Shown piece after piece: positions 1-5,432 of a stretch of DNA of 8,569 bases. The notes under the pieces were generated by a model, which did no database searches, was not told the DNA's origin, and worked only from the letters and a program-made list of their open reading frames with translations. Every line of letters starts with the position of its first letter. Positions within the stretch are counted from its first letter, which is position 1. The translations under genes were made by a program, and so were the position numbers. The stretch comes from Candidatus Krumholzibacteriia bacterium (GTDB lineage: Bacteria > Krumholzibacteriota > Krumholzibacteriia > LZORAL124-64-63), in assembly GCA_028718575.1 (NCBI GenBank), contig JAQULN010000005.1, positions 10,233-18,801 on the forward strand. The letters run 5' to 3'.

Positions 1-12
1 CTCTTCCGATCT
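1..12. other. Illumina adapter remnant at contig end
   Basis: The first 12 bases, CTCTTCCGATCT, are identical to the 3' end of the Illumina TruSeq/universal adapter (complement AGATCGGAAGAG). They are sequencing artefact and not genomic. The adapter breaks the reading frame of a recognisable BMC-P start (positions 53-13) exactly at its boundary, which supports an artificial junction. Real sequence begins at about position 13. Confidence 0.93.
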
Positions 13-53
13 ACCGCCGGCACCAACCGCCCGATCACGCGCCCGAGGAACAC
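13..53 (-). CDS. BMC-P (EutN/CcmL-type) vertex protein, N-terminal 13 codons only
   Basis: A GTG start at 53-51 opens a frame reading MFLGRVIGRLVPA before the adapter interrupts it. This is the signature beginning of EutN/CcmL/PduN pentameric vertex proteins, whose first strand reads roughly M-x-L-x-R-V-I-G-x-V-V-A-T. The complete BMC-P in this operon begins in the same way (MNLAKVLGRVVATRK). The start lies 3 bases after the stop of the upstream BMC-T gene, and a GGAGGG ribosome-binding site sits inside the end of that gene. BMC-P proteins form pentamers that cap shell vertices, and loci often carry two or three paralogues. The fragment is short, so the call rests on the motif, the spacing and the context. 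Confidence 0.72.
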
Positions 54-56
54 GGT

Positions 57-674
57 CTAACCCTCCACCGTTTCGGCGCCCGCGGGCTGCCGCACCTGGC
101 AGGCAGCGAAACGCGTGCCTTCGGCGAGCACGTCGCGCAGCGTCTCGTCGAGCCGCGGCAGGACGGCATCGCCCAGCCACACCGCGCGTTCGCCGCACCG
201 TTCGCGCGCCACCGCGACCGCCTCCTGCACGTCGCTCAGCCGACCCGTCACGATCGCGAGCGCCCGGCCGCCGAGATCGTCCGCCAACCGCACCTCCACG
301 AGGTCGACCGGCACGGCCTTCAGCGCGGCATCGACCGCCCGCAGCAACCCGGGCGACGTGCCGACCTCGACCACGCCGAGCGCCTCGCCGGCAAGCGCGC
401 GGCGTCCGCCGGCGAGCGCGCCCGCGAGCTGCGGATGCGGATCGGGCAGGCAGACGTCGTCGACCACGGCGTCGAGCGGCGCGGCCGCCGCGAGCCCCGC
501 CGCATGCGCCTCGGCGATCGCCGCCACCGAGCCGCCGGCGAGCACGAGGTAGCGGCCGGGATGCACCGTGCCGCAGCGCAGCAGCGCCACCGGCGACATC
601 TTGAGCAGGCGATCGACGGCCAGGATCCCCGCGGCCGCCCCCGAAAACTCCAACAATACCAGCGCTTGTTGCAT
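57..674 (-). CDS. BMC-T shell protein, PduT / Haliangium BMC-T1-like (tandem BMC domains)
   Basis: This 205-residue protein has two tandem BMC domains, approximately residues 4-85 (ALVLLEFSGAAAGILAVDRLLK) and 98-190 (ALGVVEVGTSPGLLRAVDAALK). Such proteins form single-layer pseudohexameric trimers in the shell facet. The first domain lines up residue for residue with PduT as remembered: the PduT pore segment T-x-C-P-G-K, where Cys38 binds an Fe-S cluster, corresponds here to T36-V-H38-P-G-R. The cluster Cys is thus a His, with an additional Cys34 nearby. The second half resembles BMC-T1 of Haliangium ochraceum. The gene starts 4 bases after the aldehyde dehydrogenase stop and has no strong Shine-Dalgarno, which suggests translational coupling. 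It probably conducts metabolites or electrons across the shell; the pore role is inferred. Confidence 0.92.
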   Translation of the reverse strand: MQQALVLLEFSGAAAGILAVDRLLKMSPVALLRCGTVHPGRYLVLAGGSVAAIAEAHAAGLAAAAPLDAVVDDVCLPDPHPQLAGALAGGRRALAGEALGVVEVGTSPGLLRAVDAALKAVPVDLVEVRLADDLGGRALAIVTGRLSDVQEAVAVARERCGERAVWLGDAVLPRLDETLRDVLAEGTRFAACQVRQPAGAETVEG

Positions 675-678
675 GGCG

Positions 679-2184
679 TTACACGATCCGGAAGTGATCG
701 ACCATCACGCAGCGGCGCAGCCGCGAGAAGCTCACGGGCGAGGTCAGGCCCTCGCCCGTGGGGCTGGCGATGGTGAAGCTGGTGTATCCCTCGCCGCCGT
801 GGCCGAGGCCGGCCGCAATAGGGCCGTTCTTGACGAAAATGCTGGTGTTGATCTCGCGCGCCATGCGGCTGAGCGCGGTGATGTCGTGCGAGTGCATGCT
901 GGCGGAGTGGCCGTACCCGTGCTCGGCCTCCTTCGCCAGGGCGATGCCGCGCATCACATGCGGTACGCGCACGACCGGCAGCACAGGCAGCAGTTGCTCG
1001 GTCCAGACCAGCGGATGGTCTTCCGAGACCTCGGCCGCGATGAGCCGGATCTCCGGGCCCGACCGTACGCCGATCAATCCGAGCAGGAAGTCCGCGTTCT
1101 TGCCCACGCAGTCCTTGTTGATCACCGCGTGCGCGCGCGGCCCGCGGATTTCCTTGAAGAGGTGGCTCTCGAGCCGGCGCAGCTCGGTCGCGCTGGCGAT
1201 GAACGCGCCGGCTGCGCGCAGCGATTCCAACAAGAGGTCCACAGCCGTCACCGTCGCGAAGACCTCTTTCTCGTCCACGCAGATGATGTTGTTGTCGAAG
1301 CTCGCGCCGAAGACGATATCGCGGCCGGCCTTGGCGAGATCCGCGGTCTCGTCGACCACGACCGGCGGGTTGCCCGGACCGGCGCATATCGCCCGCTTGC
1401 CTGACTGCATCGCCGCCCGCACAACACCCGGGCCGCCGGTGACGACCAACAGATCGATGTCCGCGTGGCGCATCAGCTCCGCGGCGGACTCGATGGTGGG
1501 CTCGGCCACCGCGACGGCCAGGTTGGGCGGTCCGCCAGCGGCCACCGCGGCGGCATCGAGCCGGCGCACCGTCGACAGCGAGCAGCGGCGCGCTCCCGGA
1601 TGCGCGTTGAAGACTACTGTGTTGCCGGCGGCGACCATGCCGATGGTGTTGCAGATGACCGTACTGGTGGGGTTGGTGGTCGGGGTGATCGCGCCAATCA
1701 CCCCGAAGGGGGCCCGTTCCGTCAGCGTCAATCCGTTGTCGCCCGAAACGGCTACCGGCTGCAACGCCTCCGTGCCCGGTGTCTTTTCCGTGACCAGCCG
1801 GTTCTTTGCGACCTTGTCTTCGAGACGCCCGAGGCCGGTCTCCTGCCAGGCCTCGCGCGCCAGGTCGGCCCCCGCCGCCAGCATTGCCGCGCGATAGGCG
1901 GCGATGATCTCTGTGCGCTTCGCGAGGGAACACTCCTGCAGTTCGTGAAACGCCCGCCGCGCCGCGGCGACGCCTGCGTCGACCGAGGCGAAAACGCCGC
2001 CGCCGAGAGCCGCCGTCGTCGCGGCGCGCGAGCCGACCGTCGGGGCGGCCGCGGGCGACGCTACCGCGGGCGCGGCAGCGGCTGTGGCGCTCAGCGCTGC
2101 CTCGCCGCCCGTCGTACGCCGGCCCAAGCGGTCGGCCAGCCCGCGGGCGATCAGGTCTATTTGTTGATCGCTCAGCCGCGTCAT
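679..2184 (-). CDS. CoA-acylating aldehyde dehydrogenase of a microcompartment (PduP/EutE family)
   Basis: This 501-residue enzyme should oxidise an aldehyde, here most likely acetaldehyde released by DeoC, to acyl-CoA with reduction of NAD+ inside the BMC lumen. The catalytic Cys302 lies in FDNNIICVDEKEV, the typical PduP/EutE context. The glycine-rich VVTGGPGVVRAAM (about 247-259) and the C-terminal GLGHGGEGYTSFTIASPTGE (about 459-478) are also family hallmarks. Residues 4-20 (LSDQQIDLIARGLADRL) form an amphipathic helix followed by an Ala/Pro/Thr-rich linker to about residue 60. This is the usual arrangement of an N-terminal encapsulation peptide ahead of the catalytic domain. The start codon overlaps the stop of the BMC-P gene as ATGA. 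It is the only oxidoreductase visible in the locus. Confidence 0.95.
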   Translation of the reverse strand: MTRLSDQQIDLIARGLADRLGRRTTGGEAALSATAAAAPAVASPAAAPTVGSRAATTAALGGGVFASVDAGVAAARRAFHELQECSLAKRTEIIAAYRAAMLAAGADLAREAWQETGLGRLEDKVAKNRLVTEKTPGTEALQPVAVSGDNGLTLTERAPFGVIGAITPTTNPTSTVICNTIGMVAAGNTVVFNAHPGARRCSLSTVRRLDAAAVAAGGPPNLAVAVAEPTIESAAELMRHADIDLLVVTGGPGVVRAAMQSGKRAICAGPGNPPVVVDETADLAKAGRDIVFGASFDNNIICVDEKEVFATVTAVDLLLESLRAAGAFIASATELRRLESHLFKEIRGPRAHAVINKDCVGKNADFLLGLIGVRSGPEIRLIAAEVSEDHPLVWTEQLLPVLPVVRVPHVMRGIALAKEAEHGYGHSASMHSHDITALSRMAREINTSIFVKNGPIAAGLGHGGEGYTSFTIASPTGEGLTSPVSFSRLRRCVMVDHFRIV

Positions 2185-2480
2185 GCCTCGTCGCCCTTGC
2201 GCCAGCGGACCTCGCCGTCGATGTCCCAGCTATCGACGATCGCCATCACCACCGCATCGACGGGCTTGCGGTCGGTGACCTGCGTCTGGCGCGCCGACGA
2301 GCCCGCGGCGTAGAGCACGAACTCGCCGGTGCCGGCGCCGACGGCGTCGACCGCGACCACGCTCTGCCCGCTGAGCTTGCCGTCCGGGCCGGCGATACCG
2401 AGCATCAGCAGCTTCAGCCCCTCGAGGCTCTGTTCCTTGCGGGTCGCTACCACGCGGCCCAGGACCTTCGCCAGGTTCAT
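2181..2480 (-). CDS. BMC-P pentameric vertex protein (EutN/CcmL family)
   Basis: The protein has 99 residues, the normal length for this family. It begins MNLAKVLGRVVATRK and continues EGLKLLMLGIAGPDG, then VAVDAVGAGTGEFVLYAAGS (about 43-62), the conserved core of EutN/CcmL/PduN beta-barrel pentamers that close the vertices of polyhedral shells. The tail contains the usual AIVDSWDI segment. The gene follows the BMC-H gene after 6 bases and overlaps the aldehyde dehydrogenase start by 4 bases, so its translation is probably coupled to both. A second BMC-P begins at the contig edge. Confidence 0.95.
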   Translation of the reverse strand: MNLAKVLGRVVATRKEQSLEGLKLLMLGIAGPDGKLSGQSVVAVDAVGAGTGEFVLYAAGSSARQTQVTDRKPVDAVVMAIVDSWDIDGEVRWRKGDEA

Positions 2481-2486
2481 GGCGGC

Positions 2487-2774
2487 CTACGCCTCGGGCT
2501 GGCGGCCCAGCGGGATCACCGCGTCGACATTCGCATGCGGGCGCGCGATCACATGGACCGCCACGATCTCGCCCACGCGCGACGCGGCGTTGTGCCCAGC
2601 CTCGCACGCGGCCTTCACGGCGGCCACGTCCCCGCGCACGATCGCGGTGGTGTAGCCGCCGCCGGTCTTCTCGTAGCCGACGAGGTCGACCCGGGCGGCC
2701 TTGACCATCGCGTCGGCGGCCTCGACCGTAGCGGCGAAGCTCCTGCACTCGATCAATCCCAGCGCGTCTGCCAT
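2487..2774 (-). CDS. BMC-H hexameric shell protein (PduA/EutM/CcmK-like)
   Basis: The protein has 95 residues and a single BMC domain: ALGLIECRSFAATVEAADAMVKAA (residues 4-27), then the pore loop EKTGGGYTTAIVRGDVAAVKAA (35-56) and EIVAVHVIARPH (69-80). BMC-H hexamers tile the facets of the shell. The central pore is lined by the KTGGGY loop (residues 36-41), a common variant of the GSG-type pore with small uncharged residues that should pass small polar metabolites. This is the only BMC-H in the window, so it is likely the major facet protein. An ideal AGGAGG ribosome-binding site lies 6 bases before its start, consistent with high expression. Confidence 0.97.
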   Translation of the reverse strand: MADALGLIECRSFAATVEAADAMVKAARVDLVGYEKTGGGYTTAIVRGDVAAVKAACEAGHNAASRVGEIVAVHVIARPHANVDAVIPLGRQPEA

Positions 2775-2780
2775 TGCGTT

Positions 2781-2786
2781 CCTCCT
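2781..2786 (-). promoter_or_regulatory. Strong Shine-Dalgarno of the BMC-H gene
   Basis: AGGAGG reads on the minus strand with a 6-base spacer to the ATG at 2774. It is the best ribosome-binding site in the operon and precedes the facet protein needed in highest copy number. Confidence 0.85.
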
Positions 2787-2790
2787 GCGT

Positions 2791-3414
2791 TCACCGGTTC
2801 AGGGTCCGACCAGTCAGGGATTCCAGCGCCGCGACCGCCGCGGGCCGCGCCACCTCGACGTCGCGCTCCTCGCCGCCGATGTAAACGCGCCCGAAGCTGC
2901 CGAACGCGCGCACTTCGAGAATGTTGATAAGGGCGGCCTTCTCGGCCTCGTTCGCCGCGAGCGCCGCGTAGGCGGCGGGCTCGCACTCCAGCACGAAGAG
3001 CGTCTGGCCCGCGAGAATCATGTTGCCGTGGCGCGAGCGGTTGATCAGCATGCACTGGTGGTCGTCCAGGTGGCGCACCACCTGGCTCGAGACGATGCGC
3101 GGCTTGAGGCGCTGCTCCTCACTCACCTCCAGCGCCGCGAGGATCGCCGCGCCGGCCTGGCGCACGTCGGCCTGGCTATCCGAGTGCACCTCCAGCATGC
3201 CGAAGTGGCGTTCGACGATCTGCATGCCGGGCGTGACGTTCGTCGACTTCAGGGCGATGTCGGTCACGCGGTTGATCTCGATGCCCGGCGCGATCTCCAC
3301 GAACAGGCTCGCCTGGCCGACCTTGGGCAGGAAGCCCTGGGCCACCGACGCCTGAAACGACGCGAACTGGGGCTGCAGACAGTCGATCACGCAGTAGGCT
3401 CTCAAATCGACCAT
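2791..3414 (-). CDS. BMC-T shell protein, double-disc gated type (CsoS1D / Haliangium T2-T3-like)
   Basis: The protein has 207 residues with two degenerate, permuted BMC domains. The first spans roughly 4-95 (LRAYCVIDCLQPQFASF, then GQASLFVEIAPGIEINRVTD) and the second roughly 103-200 (LKPRIVSSQVVRHLDD, then GQTLFVLECEPAAYAALAANEAEKAA). The segment QIVERHFGMLEVHS places a Glu68-Arg69 pair where the pore-gating Glu-Arg pair lies in CsoS1D-type BMC-Ts, so stacked trimers with an openable pore are expected. The frame stays open far upstream to 3978, but the ATG at 3414 is the right start: it has an AAGGAG site 7 bases upstream, matches the family N-terminus, and its first base is the last base of the RpiB-DeoC stop (TGATG). 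The BMC-H gene follows after 16 bases. Confidence 0.93.
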   Translation of the reverse strand: MVDLRAYCVIDCLQPQFASFQASVAQGFLPKVGQASLFVEIAPGIEINRVTDIALKSTNVTPGMQIVERHFGMLEVHSDSQADVRQAGAAILAALEVSEEQRLKPRIVSSQVVRHLDDHQCMLINRSRHGNMILAGQTLFVLECEPAAYAALAANEAEKAALINILEVRAFGSFGRVYIGGEERDVEVARPAAVAALESLTGRTLNR

Positions 3415-4712
3415 CAGGTTGCTCCTTGGGTGGCGAGCGACCGCTGGGCTTCCTGCACGACCGCCACGCTGGCGCTCAGGCCCAGGCGCGTGGCGCCGGC
3501 TGCGATCATGCGACGGGCGTCGTCGAGGGTGCGGATACCGCCGGAGGCCTTCACTTCGAGGCCGGCCGGGCGCACCACCGAAACCATCAACGCCACGTCG
3601 GCGGCGGTGGCCCCGCCCGAGGCGAAACCGGTTGAGGTCTTGACGAAGTCGGCCTGCGCGCGCCGGGCCAGCTCGCAGGCGCGTACCTTCTCGTCGTCGG
3701 ACAGCAGGGCGGTCTCGATGATGACCTTGCTCGCAGCGCTGCCGTCGCGACAGGCCTCGACGACGGCCCGGATGTCTTTCAACACGAACGCGTCGTCGCC
3801 GCTCTTGAGCCGGCCGACGTTGATCACCATGTCGATTTCGCGCGCGCCGTCGCGGATCGCCCGCCGCGCTTCCAGGCCCTTGACCTCTGGCATGTTCGCG
3901 CCCAGCGGAAAGCCCACGACCGCGCACGTGAGCACCCGCGTCCCGTGCAGACCGGCGGTCACGCGCGGCACCCAGCACGGGTTCACGCAGACCGAGCGGA
4001 AACCGAACTGGCGCGCCTCGGCGATCACCTTGTCGACCATGGCCGCCGTCGCGTCGGGTTTGAGGATCGTATGGTCGATGTAGCGGGCGAGGTCGCCGGG
4101 AACCGTTTCGGCAGTACCGGCCGCCGTAGCCGCAGCCGTCGCGGCGGTCGCGGCCGGGGAGTCGGACGCACCGCTCGGGCCGCCGGCAAGCAGTTGTTCG
4201 AGCTGCCGCGCGATGCGCGCGAGGTCCGCGTCGGCGATCCCGAGCACGGGCTGCGCGGCGGGTGTGATCGCGCCGCCCGTAGGCGCGACTTCGATCATGG
4301 CGACCCGCCGCAGGTGGCGGGGCTCGGCGCAGACACTGGACAGGAACGCGTCCACGATCTGCACGGCCAGGTTGGGCCCGATCAACCCCGCGCCGAGCGT
4401 GAGCACGTTGGCGTCGTTGTGTTCGCGGGCGTTGCGCGCGCTGGACAGGTCGTAGGCCATCGCCGCGCGCACGCCCGGCACCTTGTTCGCGACCATCGAC
4501 GAGCCAATGCCGGCACCGTCGATCATGATGCCCCGCTCGACCTCGCCCCGCGCGACGGCGGCGGCCACCTTGCGGGCAAAGACCGGGTAGTCGACGGCTT
4601 CGGTCGATCCGGTCCCGAGGTCGCGCATGTCATGGCCGCGGCCGCGCAGGTGCTCGAGCAGCCGCTGCTTGAGGTCGAATCCGCCGTGGTCGGCGCCGAT
4701 GGCGATCTTCAT
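3414..4712 (-). CDS. rpiB-deoC: Bifunctional RpiB-type isomerase / deoxyribose-phosphate aldolase fusion
   Basis: This 432-residue fusion carries two enzymes of sugar-phosphate metabolism. Residues 1 to about 142 are an RpiB/LacAB fold: D9-H10, D41-Y42-P43, H98-N99-D100, R132 and R136 are kept. The catalytic Cys (Cys66 in E. coli RpiB) is Asp65 in IDGAGIGSSMVANK, and the neighbouring Thr is Ala67. Residues about 205-432 are DeoC (EC 4.1.2.4): Asp294 (EIDMVIN), Schiff-base Lys358 (DFVKTSTG) and Lys388 (EVKASGGIRT) are intact, so the aldolase should be active. DeoC cleaves 2-deoxyribose-5-phosphate to acetaldehyde and glyceraldehyde-3-phosphate, which suits an aldehyde-trapping compartment. The linker (143-204) contains the amphipathic helix ADLARIARQLEQLLAG followed by an Ala/Thr-rich tract, resembling an internal encapsulation peptide. 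Spacing is 34 bases after the regulator and a 1-base overlap with BMC-T. Confidence 0.94.
   Translation of the reverse strand: MKIAIGADHGGFDLKQRLLEHLRGRGHDMRDLGTGSTEAVDYPVFARKVAAAVARGEVERGIMIDGAGIGSSMVANKVPGVRAAMAYDLSSARNAREHNDANVLTLGAGLIGPNLAVQIVDAFLSSVCAEPRHLRRVAMIEVAPTGGAITPAAQPVLGIADADLARIARQLEQLLAGGPSGASDSPAATAATAAATAAGTAETVPGDLARYIDHTILKPDATAAMVDKVIAEARQFGFRSVCVNPCWVPRVTAGLHGTRVLTCAVVGFPLGANMPEVKGLEARRAIRDGAREIDMVINVGRLKSGDDAFVLKDIRAVVEACRDGSAASKVIIETALLSDDEKVRACELARRAQADFVKTSTGFASGGATAADVALMVSVVRPAGLEVKASGGIRTLDDARRMIAAGATRLGLSASVAVVQEAQRSLATQGAT
3422..3427 (-). promoter_or_regulatory. Shine-Dalgarno that fixes the start of the gated BMC-T
   Basis: AAGGAG on the minus strand lies 7 bases upstream of the ATG at 3414, inside the end of the RpiB-DeoC gene. 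It supports the 207-residue product over the much longer open frame that overlaps the upstream gene. Confidence 0.75.
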
Positions 4713-4716
4713 CTGT

Positions 4717-4722
4717 CACCTC
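4717..4722 (-). promoter_or_regulatory. Ribosome-binding site of rpiB-deoC
   Basis: GAGGTG on the minus strand, 4 bases before the ATG at 4712, lies in the 34-base gap after the regulator gene. It confirms the chosen start of the RpiB half. Confidence 0.7.
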
Positions 4723-4746
4723 GCAGCGAGGACGGCAGCCAGCGGG

Positions 4747-5103
4747 TCACCAGACCCGCGAGGGGTCGGCCGGCCGCCGTTTGTCGGCTCCGGCCGCTCC
4801 CCGTGCCGCGGCGAAGGAATCCTCGCCGGCTTCGCGCAACCGTCGCACGTATTCCAGGAAGTTCAGCCGTCCCCGCTCGGTCAGCTCGAATCGGGTCGCG
4901 GTGCGCGCCCCCTGTTGCACGCGCTCGCGGATCAGGTATCCGGCCGCCATGAGTTTGCGGGTCTGGACATGGAGATTGCCGTCGGCCAAGCCCGTTTCCT
5001 CGCGTAAAGCCGTATAGGTCAGACGCTGTCCGCGCGCGAGGGTCGCCACGATGGCTAGCCGCGCCGGGGCCGCCAAAGCGGGATCCAGGTCGGCCAACTT
5101 CAT
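4747..5103 (-). CDS. Winged-helix transcriptional regulator (HTH_34 / MarR-ArsR-like), likely BMC operon repressor
   Basis: This 118-residue protein is a compact winged helix: the helical LDPALAAPARLAIVATLA (6-23), the helix-turn-helix TYTALREETGLADGNLHVQTRKLMAAGYL (about 29-57), and a basic wing QQGARTATRFELTERGR (63-79). A short C-terminal helix and a charged, probably disordered tail follow. The pattern matches the stand-alone winged-helix family PF13601, with no ligand or metal-binding domain visible. It is the first gene of the BMC operon, with a 17-bp palindrome over its start codon and a second against the promoter, so autoregulation and control of the operon are likely. No Shine-Dalgarno precedes the ATG at 5103; upstream ATGs at 5119 and 5125 are in another frame. 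The effector is unknown and could be a sugar phosphate. Confidence 0.88.
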   Translation of the reverse strand: MKLADLDPALAAPARLAIVATLARGQRLTYTALREETGLADGNLHVQTRKLMAAGYLIRERVQQGARTATRFELTERGRLNFLEYVRRLREAGEDSFAAARGAAGADKRRPADPSRVW

Positions 5104-5113
5104 GGCGTGAAGT
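5097..5113. promoter_or_regulatory. Operator-like palindrome, copy 1 (over the regulator start codon)
   Basis: ACTTCA-TGGCG-TGAAGT is a perfect 6-bp inverted repeat with a 5-base centre. It contains the regulator's start codon (5103-5101 on the minus strand). A dimer bound here would block translation-proximal transcription of its own gene. Confidence 0.75.
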
Positions 5114-5167
5114 AGCCATGGACATGGTTTATATCCTCGCCGGCCCTCTTCTTCTTCGTTCGATTAT

Positions 5168-5184
5168 GCTTCATAGCGTGAAGT
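5168..5184. promoter_or_regulatory. Operator-like palindrome, copy 2 (abutting the -10)
   Basis: GCTTCA-TAGCG-TGAAGT has 5-bp perfect arms (CTTCA/TGAAG) with a mismatched outer pair, and matches copy 1 in arms and 4 of 5 centre bases. It begins one base after the predicted -10 of the minus-strand promoter and covers the expected transcription start, a classic repressor position. Confidence 0.75.
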
Positions 5185-5212
5185 GTTATCGGATCACGCC
5201 CGTGCGAGTCAA
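5185..5212 (-). promoter_or_regulatory. Sigma70-type promoter of the BMC operon
   Basis: On the minus strand TTGACT (5212-5207, 5 of 6 matches) and GATAAC (5190-5185, 4 of 6 matches) are separated by 16 bases. The expected start is near 5178, giving a leader of about 75 bases to the regulator ATG. An A/T tract (AATTTTTAAG on the plus strand, 5233-5242) lies upstream, where an UP-like element could act. Operator copy 2 adjoins the -10. This is a pattern-based prediction. Confidence 0.6.
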
Positions 5213-5285
5213 GCAGAATCCGAGCTAGAACGGAATTTTTAAGAGAGAAGCCTGGTCGTCGCAGCGAGGCCGCCTACGGCCATAA

Positions 5286-5302
5286 ACTTCATGCTATGAA
5301 GT
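5286..5302. promoter_or_regulatory. Operator-like palindrome, copy 3 (upstream)
   Basis: ACTTCAT-GCT-ATGAAGT is the most symmetric copy, with perfect 7-bp arms. Its centre is 118 bp from copy 2, upstream of the BMC promoter and between the two divergent genes. It could support looping with the other copies or act on the plus-strand gene; no convincing promoter touches it. Confidence 0.7.
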
Positions 5303-5432
5303 TCATGCCGGCAAGCGCCTGGATCGGTGTCCTTCATTGCCGGATGGGCGGCCAATTGAGCGGCGGCATCGATCGGAGGCATGCCGGGCGGGAGCCTTCT
5401 AATGGACCTTTCCCGGGGCCGCGCCATCACAC

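Noticed and set aside
758..1897. Plus-strand open frame opposite the aldehyde dehydrogenase
   Set aside because: It is antisense to a well-supported enzyme, with low-complexity Ser/Arg/Ala composition and no recognisable domain.
320..1933. Long minus-strand open frame of 537 codons overlapping BMC-T and the aldehyde dehydrogenase
   Set aside because: It is an Arg/Gly/Pro-rich shadow frame of GC-rich coding DNA; the overlapping frames encode clear BMC-T and aldehyde dehydrogenase proteins with catalytic motifs.
3415..3978. Upstream extension of the gated BMC-T frame to an ATG at 3978
   Set aside because: The extension overlaps the DeoC domain in another frame and is Arg/Gly-rich; the family N-terminus and an AAGGAG site fix the start at 3414.
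2701..4083. 460-codon plus-strand open frame opposite BMC-T and RpiB-DeoC
   Set aside because: It is antisense to two solid genes, with no domain and no ribosome-binding site; a consequence of high GC.
5116..5127. Small palindrome CCATG-GA-CATGG upstream of the regulator start
   Set aside because: It is a single short copy unlike the three ACTTCA-type repeats; possibly a weak leader stem, but not supported as an operator.
5239..5430. 63-codon minus-strand open frame in the intergenic region
   Set aside because: There is no ribosome-binding site, it resembles no family, and its body overlaps operator copy 3; probably chance.
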